Assembly (NCBI GenBank): GCA_947169885.1
Contig: CAMVRM010000002.1
Span: 82,820 to 146,819, forward strand
Length of the DNA: 64,000 bases
Direction: 5' to 3'
Origin: an uncultured Ruminococcus sp.
Lineage (GTDB): Bacteria > Bacillota > Clostridia > Oscillospirales > Ruminococcaceae
The notes beneath the pieces were generated by a model. That model did not search any database. It was not told the origin of the DNA and saw nothing but the letters and a program-made list of their open reading frames with translations. How positions within the stretch are numbered: the first letter of the stretch is position 1; the number at the start of each line of letters is the position of its first letter. This document shows positions 16,518-24,913 of this stretch, one piece after another. Both the position numbers and the translations under genes were made by a program.

Positions 16518-18923
16518 TCAGTTTTCTTCCTCGCTGCCGTGATATGTAAATCCGAGCATCGTTATATCGTCAAACTGTTCCGCTTCTCCTGCGAAAGCGG
16601 CGATGTCGGCACGCACAGCAGGAAGTATATTCTCCATGCTCTTTTTCCTGACGGGGTTAATTGCAGCGAGTAGACGCTCCATGCCGTACTGCTGAGTGTT
16701 TTCGTTTATTGCCTCGGGAATGCCGTCGGTGTAGACGAAAAGTCTGTCGCCCTTAGAAAGCTGTATCTCGTATTCCTTGTATCTCATGCCCGGCATTGCG
16801 GCAAGTGCAAGTCCGTGTTTGTCGGTGTAGACCTCAAACTTTTTGCCGTTACGCATGAGCAGCGGATATTCGTGACCTGCATTCGCACAGGAGATCACTC
16901 CGCTTTTCAGGTCGATGATACCCAGCCATACTGTCACGAACATATCTGCATCGTTGCCCTCGCTGAGTGAATCGTTTGCACGTCTGAGTATCTCGGCAGG
17001 GGAGTGACCCGACTCCGCAAAACCTCTGAGGGCGGTCTTTGATCGCATCATAAACAGTGATGCGGGGATACCCTTGCCCGAAACGTCAGCTATCACCATA
17101 GCAAGTTTGTCTTTGTCGATGAAGAAGAAATCGTAGAAGTCGCCGCCGACAGACTTTGCAGGGTCCATTGAGGCGAATATTTCAAAGTCGTTGCGTGGGA
17201 ACTTAAAATTGTTCGGGAGCGCTGACCTCTGGATAGTGCGTGCAAATTCGAGTTCTTCCTCGATACGTTTTTCAGCGGCGCTGATATAGCCTTTGAGTGT
17301 GTCGACAGTGAGGTTTATGTCCTTTGAAAGTGAAGCGAACTCGGAGGAACTCTGAACGTCAACAACTTCGTTTAAGTCGCCGTCTGTGATCTTTGCAAGC
17401 GACTTGTTTACCATAGTCAGGTTCTTGACGACTATACGCTGAACAAGCAGTGCTATCAGGACGTATATGACTGCAAAAAGCTGAATGTCCGCAAAGCACA
17501 GTTCATACATCTGAGCGTCACGTTCCTCATATATCTCGGTGTAAGGCATGACAACAAGAAGTGAAACTCCGCCGCCCAGTTCTTCAAGATGACAGAGCGA
17601 CTTTTTGCCAAACAGTTCCGCATCGAAAAACTTATCAGAATCGGCATTTTTGAGCGTATCGGTATCGTCGGCAGAAAGCTGAGAATCGGAATGAGAGCCG
17701 AGGAGCAGTTTCTTGCGGCGTGAGAGAACGTCAAAAGTACCTGTTTTTCCAACGTGGAAATATGCGATAACATTGTTCATACTGTTGGTGTCAATTACTC
17801 CCGAGAAATGTGCAGGGTCTGTCGACATTACGAGCATACCGTCAAAGCAGGGAACACACACATTTATCGTGCCGTCTAAGTCGGTGATCGCCGAACCCTC
17901 GCCGTTTGAGAGGATACTGTTATCGGTCTCGCCGACTGCTTTGATGATATTTCCGCTGCTGTCGGTAAATGTGATGCCTTTAAGTCCAAGCGTGCTTATG
18001 AACTTTTCAAGAATTTCCTCATCAAATTCATCGGGCGAGCCGCAGCTTTCGGCAACAGCGGCGATGGTCTGCGCTTCCGCAAGTGCGGTCTTTTCGGGAT
18101 ATTCTTCAAGAATAGCTATGTTTTCCAGTGTTCCGAAATAGGTCTTTCGTATATCTTCGGTCGAGTTGGAAATGGTGTTCATGGCTTTCTGGATAGCAGA
18201 CTGTCTTTGAAGTCCGAATGAGAAACAAAGGTTTATGACCAGCACCGAGCCTGTCACCACAAAGAGCCAGAACTGGAATTTATCCGAAACGGTTTTCTGA
18301 GAAGCGTTCACATGGCGGAACGGGTTTTTCCATTCGCCGGCAAATACCATGAGCAGCACCGAGCAGGCACCAAGCCCAAGTCCCGTGAAGATTATCATCG
18401 GCATGGAGCAGGTCTTGACAACATAAAGTGCCATGCTCATGTCGGCTCTGTGAGTTATCAGCACTACATACATATGGAAAACTTCCATAACTGCGCCCAT
18501 TATGACCGCATACATGACAGAGGGTTTTCTGCGCTTGAACAGCCATACACTCAGAGCTGCCGACAAAAAACCCGCAAGGCAGGTGGAAATGCTGCAAGCT
18601 ATGCGTGTGTAGCTGCCGACACCCCAGTAAGTTCCTGCGATATAGCGTTCGATACCGCCGATAAGTCCTGCGATCATGCCAGAAAGCGGGTCGAAAAACA
18701 AGCCCGATGCAAGCGGACCTATGTCACGGACGTTGAGCATCATATGGCTGTAATTAACGCCGAAGTGAGTTGACAGCACCGAACACAGACCGTAGATAAT
18801 GCCTATACCTATTCTTATTGTCATGCTGAGCTGTTCCTTTTTATGTACCTTGAACCACAGCAGAACAGTCAGCAGAACATAAAGCAATGTTATAGCCGAC
18901 ATTTTCAATATCATACTGAGCAT
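16518..18923 (-). CDS. Membrane-bound PP2C-type (SpoIIE/RsbU) phosphatase with LytS-like sensor
   Basis: 801 aa. Residues about 1-190 are a LytS-type 5TM region (GIGIIYGLCSVLSTHFGV, GPLASGLFFDPLSGMIAGLIGGIERY). A further membrane segment near 225, an outside sensor-like region of about 250 residues and a segment near 490 follow, then a HAMP linker (KSLAKITDGDLNEVVD) and a coiled coil (AAEKRIEEELEFARTIQ). The C-terminal phosphatase has the metal aspartates in DPAKSVGGDFYDFF (about 590), MVIADVSGKGIPASL, CANAGHEYPLL and FVYTDGIPEAIN. RsbU-type enzymes dephosphorylate anti-anti-sigma proteins; no such partner is nearby. Its transcript starts in a family A hairpin. Confidence 0.92.
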   Translation of the reverse strand: MLSMILKMSAITLLYVLLTVLLWFKVHKKEQLSMTIRIGIGIIYGLCSVLSTHFGVNYSHMMLNVRDIGPLASGLFFDPLSGMIAGLIGGIERYIAGTYWGVGSYTRIACSISTCLAGFLSAALSVWLFKRRKPSVMYAVIMGAVMEVFHMYVVLITHRADMSMALYVVKTCSMPMIIFTGLGLGACSVLLMVFAGEWKNPFRHVNASQKTVSDKFQFWLFVVTGSVLVINLCFSFGLQRQSAIQKAMNTISNSTEDIRKTYFGTLENIAILEEYPEKTALAEAQTIAAVAESCGSPDEFDEEILEKFISTLGLKGITFTDSSGNIIKAVGETDNSILSNGEGSAITDLDGTINVCVPCFDGMLVMSTDPAHFSGVIDTNSMNNVIAYFHVGKTGTFDVLSRRKKLLLGSHSDSQLSADDTDTLKNADSDKFFDAELFGKKSLCHLEELGGGVSLLVVMPYTEIYEERDAQMYELCFADIQLFAVIYVLIALLVQRIVVKNLTMVNKSLAKITDGDLNEVVDVQSSSEFASLSKDINLTVDTLKGYISAAEKRIEEELEFARTIQRSALPNNFKFPRNDFEIFASMDPAKSVGGDFYDFFFIDKDKLAMVIADVSGKGIPASLFMMRSKTALRGFAESGHSPAEILRRANDSLSEGNDADMFVTVWLGIIDLKSGVISCANAGHEYPLLMRNGKKFEVYTDKHGLALAAMPGMRYKEYEIQLSKGDRLFVYTDGIPEAINENTQQYGMERLLAAINPVRKKSMENILPAVRADIAAFAGEAEQFDDITMLGFTYHGSEEEN

Positions 18924-18973
18924 TACGAATTCTCCTTTATAGCAAATATCCGTTAAAGATCATAGCTTATATA

Positions 18974-19022
18974 AGAACCTGTCTTCAAAAGACTCTGTAC
19001 GTGTCTTGTGAAGACAGGTTCT
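18974..19022. repeat. Family A palindromic element, short form (copy c)
   Basis: Arms AGAACCTGTCTTCAmAAG and complement; one arm base differs (A for C), giving one mismatch. Lies 7 bases after the -10 of the phosphatase promoter, so the mRNA would begin at the hairpin. Confidence 0.93.
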
Positions 19023-19029
19023 GAAAATA

Positions 19030-19058
19030 AGTATACCACAAAAGAAAATAAATGTCAA
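19030..19058 (-). promoter_or_regulatory. Promoter of the SpoIIE-type phosphatase gene
   Basis: On the minus strand TTGACA (19053-19058), 17 bp, TATACT (19030-19035). Confidence 0.85.
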
Positions 19059-19142
19059 TACTATATTCAAAATGTGAACAAAAATCTTGCGTGCTTTACC
19101 TGAATTATTGTGATAACAAGAGAATATCTGAGAGTTTATCTC

Positions 19143-19305
19143 AGAACCTGTCTTCACAAGAAATGTGCGTGGATTTTCAGCGAGATTTAGTCGATTTCAA
19201 GGCGAAAAACCGCAGTTGTGCTGTCGCACTGCAAGGTTTTTCAACGCAGAAAGCGACTGAATATCGTTGAAAAGACACGTACAGAGTCTTGTGAAGACAG
19301 GTTCT
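19143..19305. repeat. Family A palindromic element, long form (copy d)
   Basis: 163 bases with the same 18-base arms as the short copies. The inside folds further: segments near AGCGAGATTTAGTCG and CGACTGAATATCGTT pair imperfectly, and the centre (19210-19236) is a bulged hairpin (GCAG, bulge TTG, TGC, loop TGTC, GCA, CTGC). Its right end supplies the last base of the HTH gene's stop codon. No open frame is convincing inside. Confidence 0.93.
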
Positions 19306-19529
19306 CATACACGCTTGACAATGATTATCTGGTCGATAGTCACGCCGAACATATCCGCAATGATTATCATATTGTCGATAGTGGGCACTGAGTCTCCACG
19401 CATCCACTTAAAGACAGCCTGCGGTGTGTTGAAGCCGCACCGAGCCTGAACGTCAGCGACCCTGAACCCCTTTGAGCGCATTATGGCTTTGATGTTTGCG
19501 CCTGTCGCTGCGGTATCTATCACGGGCAT
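19305..19529 (-). CDS. Small HTH (XRE-type) regulator
   Basis: 74 aa from the ATG at 19527-19529: AAGGAG (complement of 19539-19544) is eight bases upstream of it but directly touches the alternative ATG at 19536-19538. The fold is a Cro/CI helix-turn-helix: GANIKAIMRSKGFRVADVQARCGF then TPQAVFKWMRGDSVPTIDNMIIIADMFGVTIDQIIIV. It is a DNA-binding domain only, as in small autonomous regulators. Family A palindromes lie at both ends, one overlapping the stop codon and one just upstream of the ribosome binding site. No promoter is obvious between it and the small unit upstream. Confidence 0.88.
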   Translation of the reverse strand: MPVIDTAATGANIKAIMRSKGFRVADVQARCGFNTPQAVFKWMRGDSVPTIDNMIIIADMFGVTIDQIIIVKRV

Positions 19530-19548
19530 TTTTTTCATCTCCTTACTT

Positions 19549-19595
19549 AGAACCTGTCTTCACAAGGCTCTGTACGTGTCTTGTGAAGACAGGTT
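19549..19595. repeat. Family A palindromic element, short form (copy e)
   Basis: Same arms and loop as copy a; the right end reads GGTTCA instead of GGTTCT, so the outermost pairs are lost. On the minus strand it ends five bases before the AAGGAG of the HTH gene. Confidence 0.92.
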
Positions 19596-19599
19596 CATA

Positions 19600-19639
19600 C
19601 AAAATAACACCGCCTGTACGCTCTCATACAGACGGTGTT
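19600..19639 (-). terminator. Terminator of the small minus-strand unit
   Basis: AACACCGCCTGTA (19606-19618) pairs with TACAGACGGTGTT (19627-19639) with one mismatch; on the minus strand TTATTTTGT follows. Confidence 0.8.
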
Positions 19640-19717
19640 CAGCTTGTCCGTTATTATAAAACGGTCATGTTCTATAACGGCAGTCCCGAAAAACGACCTT
19701 CGGGAGTTCCGATATGT

Positions 19718-19846
19718 TCACTGAGTTCTGTATGGAGCAGGGGGAGAGGTGCATCTGCGCACCACGATAAGAGCCTTGCCGTTTTTCGGTTCAAGACTTG
19801 TGTTCGTCTCTCGTTCATACAGATGTGCAGTAGTGAACTTTTTCAT
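19718..19846 (-). CDS. Possible 42-residue small protein
   Basis: The ATG at 19844-19846 lies 11 bases after GAAAGGAG. The peptide is 42 aa, basic, with a Pro/Cys-containing tail (VVRRCTSPPAPYRTQ); I do not recognise it. A consensus promoter lies about 47 bases upstream and a terminator about 80 bases downstream, so a transcript of roughly 280 nt is very likely made. Whether it acts as a message or as a small RNA cannot be told from one sequence. Confidence 0.45.
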   Translation of the reverse strand: MKKFTTAHLYERETNTSLEPKNGKALIVVRRCTSPPAPYRTQ

Positions 19847-19892
19847 ATCGTGCGGAACTCCTTTCGGTAAAAAATTTTTAACGTATAAACAG

Positions 19893-19921
19893 ATAATACC
19901 ACATCTGCGCCTGAATGTCAA
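19893..19921 (-). promoter_or_regulatory. Consensus promoter of the small unit
   Basis: On the minus strand TTGACA (19916-19921), 17 bp, TATTAT (19893-19898). Confidence 0.85.
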
Positions 19922-19939
19922 GTATACCGCAGGTATATT

Positions 19940-21961
19940 TTAACGCTTTTTCTTGACGATGACAGCTGCCGCCGCCGCAAGGGACATTACCGCAAATGCT
20001 GCGGCTGTTTTACCTGTTGCAGGGTTTGCATCAGCAGAAGTTTTAGTGGTAGTGGCAGTCGATGTATTGGTAACGGTGGAAGTTGTTGAAGTAGTGGAAG
20101 AAGTCGATGCAGCCGAACTGCTGTCGGAGGTGCTTTCCTGTGAAGATGAACTGTCGGGTGCGGAAACGTCCTCGACATAGAATTCCTCGGTCATTTTTCC
20201 GAGCGATGCGATGTCATAAAGCTTTGAGTAGTCGGTGACTGTTTTTCCGTCAACTTCGCTGTATTCTGCAAGCTGGTAGTCAACGACAGCACCGGGTTCA
20301 ACGTCTCTGCCGCTTGGGGTGACAAATTTCTGACTTGCAGACAGGCAGAAGTAATAGTTTTCAGCATCAAATATCGGGCAGTTCGCACAGGCACCTCCTC
20401 CGCTTTTCTCTCCCAGTACGCAGATGCCTAATTCGTCTGCATATGTTGCGAGGATATTAGCGCAGGAGAATGACATTTTTGACGATACCACACCAAAGTT
20501 GAAGTCATATGAAACATTGAGGTCGTCTTCATCAATATCGCCGTCAAGATCAAGGTCAATTTCAATAGGACCGTCGATCGCTTTGCCTGTGACAGTGCTT
20601 ATCACTCTTAGAGTTGTCAGATTGTCATGTTCAGCGCCCTTGATACTGTTTTCAAGTATAGCGATAAAATAGCTGCCAGCGGCTGTTGAACCGCCGATAT
20701 TTGTTGAAATGTCGATGATGAAGTTCTTGACACCGTTTTCTTTTGCATAGTCAAGCGACCACTTGAACGGTTCAACAACATCATCTAAAAACATATCAAA
20801 GCTGAACACAGCAGTGTCTTCCTGAACAATGAGGTAAGTAGTGCCATCGCCCCATGACTTGACTTTTTCTATATCCGAATAGGCTTCCTCCTTGAACGGC
20901 TGTGTTTCAAAAAAGGCATTATCCTTATCGAAGATAAAATCGAAAGCTTCGCTCAGCTTTGATTCCGCTTCTGTCTTCGGATCGAATAGTGCCTGAGCCA
21001 TATAACTTCCTAAAACTGAATCGGGGTAGTTATTGAATGCTCTCATACATTCGGGATAAAATGCGGTATGACCGCCGTCATATAAGTCTTTACTGAGAAT
21101 GTTCAGACCGGTAAAATAATCGGTCATGCTGTTCGAGAGCATAAGTTCTTTTGCAAGTCGGGTGTCATCGTTGTAAGTATCCAGCCATTTGTCAAAGCCG
21201 TTCTCTTTCAGAGACGATGCCGCCGCAACATTTGACGGAGCGCCGTAGAGCGTGTCTATCGCAAAGCAAAGTTCGTTGTATTTGAACTCTGCCATTTCAT
21301 CGGTGCGTTCGGTCTTGTTATAGAGCGAACTTCTGTCAAAATAAATATTGGACATCAGGATATCAGCAGATGATGCAAAATACAACTCATCGTTTATAAA
21401 GCTTGCAGTGTTATACAGCGGAGCTGCGATGTCGTTCATAGTTGCCACGGGAAGATAAACATTTCCCTCATAGTCTAAAATGTCTATGCCGTATTTTCCA
21501 AGGTCAAAAGTAATGCTTTTTACCTCATATTCAACAGGCGAGAGTTCATTGCAATATGCAGCTTCCAGCGCAGAGCCTTCTGCCTTATAATTATCGTAAA
21601 GCATCAGCTGTTCATAGTTATCGAAAAAGATAGTGTCGGCTTCGGGGTCTATGGATATATTATATCCTTTTTTCCTGATAGTATATGTTCCGTCATCATT
21701 TCTGACAGAAGTAACAGGAACGGAATATACTCTGTTCAGGTAATCAGCAGCTCCGATATAGGGAACATCGGGAAGAGTATCTTTGAAAAGACAGTTGATC
21801 TCTTCGGTCTTGTCCATGCTGTACATATGAGCAGTGAGCATTTTTTCGGTAATGTTGTCACTTTCAGCGGCAAAAGCCGTATAGCTTGCGGGAAGTGTTG
21901 TTCCGAGGATAGCCGCAGATACCGCCAATGAAGTCATCATTTTAAAAGGTATTTTTTTCAT
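19940..21961 (-). CDS. Surface-anchored S41-family peptidase with NPxTG signal
   Basis: 673 aa. A signal peptide (to about residue 32) is followed by a region of about 330 residues rich in Asp/Tyr, then an S41 (tail-specific) peptidase core: YLIVQEDTAVFSFDMF, FIIDISTNIGGSTAAGS, SKMSFSCANILATYADE with the likely nucleophile Ser, and CVLGEKSGGGACAN. Inside the core (about residue 467) lies DLDLDGDIDEDD, which fits an EF-hand calcium loop. A Ser/Thr-rich linker leads to NPATG, an Ala/Val membrane stretch and KKKR. It is expected at the cell wall, cutting or processing extracellular proteins. Sole gene of its transcript, with a promoter at 22011-22039. Confidence 0.85.
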   Translation of the reverse strand: MKKIPFKMMTSLAVSAAILGTTLPASYTAFAAESDNITEKMLTAHMYSMDKTEEINCLFKDTLPDVPYIGAADYLNRVYSVPVTSVRNDDGTYTIRKKGYNISIDPEADTIFFDNYEQLMLYDNYKAEGSALEAAYCNELSPVEYEVKSITFDLGKYGIDILDYEGNVYLPVATMNDIAAPLYNTASFINDELYFASSADILMSNIYFDRSSLYNKTERTDEMAEFKYNELCFAIDTLYGAPSNVAAASSLKENGFDKWLDTYNDDTRLAKELMLSNSMTDYFTGLNILSKDLYDGGHTAFYPECMRAFNNYPDSVLGSYMAQALFDPKTEAESKLSEAFDFIFDKDNAFFETQPFKEEAYSDIEKVKSWGDGTTYLIVQEDTAVFSFDMFLDDVVEPFKWSLDYAKENGVKNFIIDISTNIGGSTAAGSYFIAILENSIKGAEHDNLTTLRVISTVTGKAIDGPIEIDLDLDGDIDEDDLNVSYDFNFGVVSSKMSFSCANILATYADELGICVLGEKSGGGACANCPIFDAENYYFCLSASQKFVTPSGRDVEPGAVVDYQLAEYSEVDGKTVTDYSKLYDIASLGKMTEEFYVEDVSAPDSSSSQESTSDSSSAASTSSTTSTTSTVTNTSTATTTKTSADANPATGKTAAAFAVMSLAAAAAVIVKKKR

Positions 21962-22010
21962 AATATCACTTCTTTCAATAATTTAACAGATATAAAACAC
22001 TGTTTACAAA

Positions 22011-22039
22011 ATTATAACACATTTTATAATAAAAGTCAA
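22011..22039 (-). promoter_or_regulatory. Promoter of the S41 peptidase gene
   Basis: On the minus strand TTGACT (22034-22039), 17 bp, TATAAT (22011-22016). Confidence 0.8.
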
Positions 22040-22091
22040 TGCCTTTTCTTAAATAATATTCACATTTTTTGACGTTTTTGTGTAAAACAGC

Positions 22092-22120
22092 TTGACAATC
22101 AGAGCGCTATATGTTATATT
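22092..22120 (+). promoter_or_regulatory. Promoter of the C39-like lipoprotein gene
   Basis: TTGACA (22092-22097), 17 bp, TATATT (22115-22120). It diverges from the S41 peptidase promoter, with about 50 bases between the two -35 boxes. Confidence 0.8.
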
Positions 22121-22176
22121 TATATAAAGAGTACTTATCGTTTAAATTCAGCAAAAATAACAGGAAAGGAAAAAGC

Positions 22177-23277
22177 ATGATGAAAAGATACATAGCTGTC
22201 ATAGCCGCACTTGCCGTGCTTTCGGGCTGCGGTCAGGTGCTGGATCAGAAAGATGTAAGCGGCTTGACAAGGACAACTTCCGCAGAACCTGTAACGCTCG
22301 AACCTGAACTTTCAGAGCCTGACAGCGAATTGAGCGAAGAAACTGTCGGGCTGAGGACCACCGCCGCAGAAAAAAAGACTACGACAAAGGCGGCTACCAC
22401 CAAAAAGACCTCTGAAACGACCAAGAAAGCAACTACTACCAAAAAAGCGACTACTACTGCCGCAAAGACCACAACGGGAAAGACTGCTCAGCCGTCATCC
22501 GTGCAGACACGCACGCCTACACAGACACAGACGCAAACTCAGTCTCAGACACAGACACAGCCGCAAACTCAGCCGCAGACACAGGCTACCGAAAAGCCGA
22601 CCGAAACTCAGTCTCAGACTGTTACTGATGTTCCCGATGTTAAGCCGCCCGAAGAACCTGTTAATACAGGCTATAAGCTCATAGACGTGAACTGCATCAT
22701 GCAGAACCCCGAACTTCCGACAGGCTGTGAGACTACTTCACTTGCGATAGTCCTCAATTACCTCGGCATGAACGCCGACAAGCTTGACATCGCACGAAAC
22801 TATATCCCGAAGCAGGAGTTCTATTGGCAGGACGGCGAGCTTTACGGTGCGGATTTCTACACGACTTTCGCAGGAGACCCCGAAGACCCTTATTCCTACG
22901 GCTGTTATGCTCCCTGCATCGTGACGGCAGGCAACGCTTATCTAAGAGAGCATGGTTCGCCTATGACCGCAAACGATCTGACGGGCACAGACCTTGAATC
23001 GCTGTTCTCGAACTATATCGACAACGATATTCCTGTTATTATATGGATAAGTTCAAATGACCTGCACGAACCCGAACTGACAACTGTCTGGAAGACCCCT
23101 GACGGAAGAACTGTCCAGTGGCTGTCATATGAGCATTGCGCAGTGCTGACAGGTTATGATCTGGAAAAAGGGATCGTATATGTTGCCGATCCGCTTGTCG
23201 GGAACACAAGTTATGATATGTCACTGCTGAAAACGAGATACGAACAATTCGGCAAACAGTGCGTTTCGATCGGATAA
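22177..23277 (+). CDS. Lipoprotein with C39-like peptidase domain and Thr/Gln linker
   Basis: 366 aa. Start at 22177 (MMKRYIAVIAALAVLSGCG), giving a lipoprotein signal and following AGGAAAGG; the longer open frame upstream begins in the -10 box. After the Cys comes a linker of about 130 residues, first Thr/Lys-rich, then (Q-T/P/S) dipeptide repeats. The C-terminal domain is peptidase C39_2-like: LPTGCETTSLAIVLNYLG (Cys about 184), YEHCAVLTGYD (His about 319) and VYVADPL (Asp about 337). Such domains occur as secreted thiol proteases or inactive binding folds; all three residues are present here. Confidence 0.87.
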   Translation: MMKRYIAVIAALAVLSGCGQVLDQKDVSGLTRTTSAEPVTLEPELSEPDSELSEETVGLRTTAAEKKTTTKAATTKKTSETTKKATTTKKATTTAAKTTTGKTAQPSSVQTRTPTQTQTQTQSQTQTQPQTQPQTQATEKPTETQSQTVTDVPDVKPPEEPVNTGYKLIDVNCIMQNPELPTGCETTSLAIVLNYLGMNADKLDIARNYIPKQEFYWQDGELYGADFYTTFAGDPEDPYSYGCYAPCIVTAGNAYLREHGSPMTANDLTGTDLESLFSNYIDNDIPVIIWISSNDLHEPELTTVWKTPDGRTVQWLSYEHCAVLTGYDLEKGIVYVADPLVGNTSYDMSLLKTRYEQFGKQCVSIG

Positions 23278-23295
23278 AACGGATAAAAAAACACA

Positions 23296-23340
23296 CAGCA
23301 CCTCACGGCGTTAAGATCTGACCGTGCGGTGCTGTTTTTT
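23296..23340 (+). terminator. Rho-independent terminator
   Basis: CAGCACC..ACGG pairs with CCGT..GGTGCTG and is followed by TTTTTT. It ends the C39-like lipoprotein transcript, 18 bases after its stop. Confidence 0.9.
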
Positions 23341-23348
23341 GGGGGCAG

Positions 23349-24359
23349 TCATTTTTCTTTCCAGATGCCCGTTCCGCATCTTTCTTCGATGACTTTTTTC
23401 AGTTTGGGGCAGTCGCCGACATTACGGTTTTCACACAGAACAAGACGCTTGTTCTTCTTTGTTCTGATGATGACACGATAAGTCTCATAATCTCTGTAAC
23501 GGTAAGAGCGTCTGCCTGTCAGGGGATTGTAACGTTTTGAACCGGGGATAGATTCGGAGCGTGTCAGCGTTTTGACATAGACTTCTTTTATGTCGCCGTA
23601 ACCGACAGCGGTCATGCCTTTGTTTGTTCCTATGAGTATCTCGGGGGTGACATAGATGCCGTAATCATCGCCAAGCCATACCGACTCGGGGTGATCTGCC
23701 TGTTCGTCGATGAAAGCCTTTGAATAGCGCACACTTCCGCAGGCAGGGAAGAAATGTCTTATCATGGTGAGCAAGCCGCCCGAAAGATTCGTCCATATCG
23801 CTGCGGCGATAAGCAGTGTCACCCCGAAACTCAGCCCGATAGGGTGAGCTTCCGAGAGCCTGTCAAAGAAGCCTGTTTTTTCGCAGTTGAGATAGATGTG
23901 TGCAACTCTTGACCTGAGTTTTTCATCATCTGAGTAGTAGCCGTTGTCGGTGATGTATTTAAGAGCCTTTTCCTCTATGTTTGCGTGTGTGTAGGGAGTC
24001 AGCGGAACATCTTTGAGGATGCCCCGTATCTTTGCGTGACCTGTTTTGTCGAACTTTTTAAGCTGAGGTTCTATGTTGCGGACAAGTATCACATCATCAC
24101 CTGTTTTTACCATATAGTAATACTTGTATATCTTGTCGGGGCGTTCGGTGAGTTCCAGCGTGTAGATATTCTCATCTGAAAATCCGATAGTGCGGTCAAA
24201 TACCAGTGTCCTGTCATTGTAAAGATCACGGTATGTCTTGTAAATGCTGAGAGAGCAGAGGAAAAGCGCCAATATCACCAGAGCAGTGATGACAGGCAGC
24301 ATGATAAGGTTCTCATTGACCTGTTTTTTAAGGTGTTCGTTTTGGTATCTTGTTTTCAT
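23349..24359 (-). CDS. Two-pass membrane protein of unknown function
   Basis: 336 aa. Membrane segments lie at about 18-40 and 172-200, with a domain of about 130 residues between them and a C-terminal basic domain of about 120 residues (DDYGIYVTPEILIGTNKGMTAVGYGDIKEVYVKT, YETYRVIIRTKKNKRLVL) that resembles small PH-like folds. No family is recognised with certainty. It follows the 66-residue gene by 24 nt and shares its promoter. Confidence 0.75.
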   Translation of the reverse strand: MKTRYQNEHLKKQVNENLIMLPVITALVILALFLCSLSIYKTYRDLYNDRTLVFDRTIGFSDENIYTLELTERPDKIYKYYYMVKTGDDVILVRNIEPQLKKFDKTGHAKIRGILKDVPLTPYTHANIEEKALKYITDNGYYSDDEKLRSRVAHIYLNCEKTGFFDRLSEAHPIGLSFGVTLLIAAAIWTNLSGGLLTMIRHFFPACGSVRYSKAFIDEQADHPESVWLGDDYGIYVTPEILIGTNKGMTAVGYGDIKEVYVKTLTRSESIPGSKRYNPLTGRRSYRYRDYETYRVIIRTKKNKRLVLCENRNVGDCPKLKKVIEERCGTGIWKEK

Positions 24360-24383
24360 TTTGCTGTTTCCCGATATGCCTGC

Positions 24384-24584
24384 TTAATCTCTGAGGGAAT
24401 ATTTTTCAATATCCTCATCGCTTATCTCACAGCCTGTGTCCCAGCCTTTTTCGTAGGCAAGCTTGTCATAGACTTTTACAGTCCGTCCGTCATCAAGGAT
24501 AAGGCTGACAGCGGGTTCTTCGCCCTCCATAAAGCCCTCACAGCCGTTGTCAGGCTCGATGAGGTCGGTTATTTTGTGAAGCAT
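24384..24584 (-). CDS. Small acidic protein, first gene of a two-gene unit
   Basis: 66 aa, with AAGGAAATGA before its ATG and a good promoter 40 bases upstream, which supports it as a real gene. It is acidic (MLHKITDLIEPDNGCEGF, SLILDDGRTVKVYDK, ISDEDIEKYSLRD) and has the look of a small beta-strand protein. No family recognised. Confidence 0.75.
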   Translation of the reverse strand: MLHKITDLIEPDNGCEGFMEGEEPAVSLILDDGRTVKVYDKLAYEKGWDTGCEISDEDIEKYSLRD

Positions 24585-24622
24585 TTTTTCTCATTTCCTT
24601 TCCGAGAGAATTTCATACTATT

Positions 24623-24651
24623 ATTATAACACAGTCTGTTTTAAAATTCAA
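24623..24651 (-). promoter_or_regulatory. Promoter of the 24584-23349 operon
   Basis: On the minus strand TTGAAT (24646-24651), 17 bp, TATAAT (24623-24628). Confidence 0.8.
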
Positions 24652-24808
24652 TCGTTTGAGCATTATTTTTATGATGCAGACATATTTATCGGCTCTATAT
24701 CAACGCATTATATTTATAACACTTGTATATATTGAACAATTGAGATATGCTATTTATGAAAAAAAGTAGCAACTCAACTGATTTATCACATAACTGCAAA
24801 TTCCTACT

Positions 24809-24837
24809 TGACAGCTGTGAGATTTTGTTGTATAATC
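24809..24837 (+). promoter_or_regulatory. Consensus promoter of the ABC importer operon
   Basis: TTGACA (24809-24814), 17 bp, TATAAT (24832-24837): a full match to the sigma-A consensus, so it needs either repression or high expression. Confidence 0.9.
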
Positions 24838-24852
24838 TAATACAGTTAAAAC

Positions 24853-24869
24853 CTATTAAACTAATAGGA
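24853..24869. promoter_or_regulatory. Palindromic operator candidate
   Basis: CCTATTA AAC TAATAGG is a 7-bp perfect inverted repeat beginning 15 bases after the -10 of a consensus promoter, close to the transcription start. That is where a repressor of the importer would bind. The regulator is not in the window. Confidence 0.6.
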
Positions 24870-24913
24870 AAAGTATACAAACCATTTTTTACCTCACGAA
24901 AGGAAGAAAGAAT

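Noticed and set aside
12636..19597. Repeated arms considered as a CRISPR array
   Set aside because: Copies are palindromic, hundreds to thousands of bases apart, with genes in between and no regular spacers; no cas gene is present.
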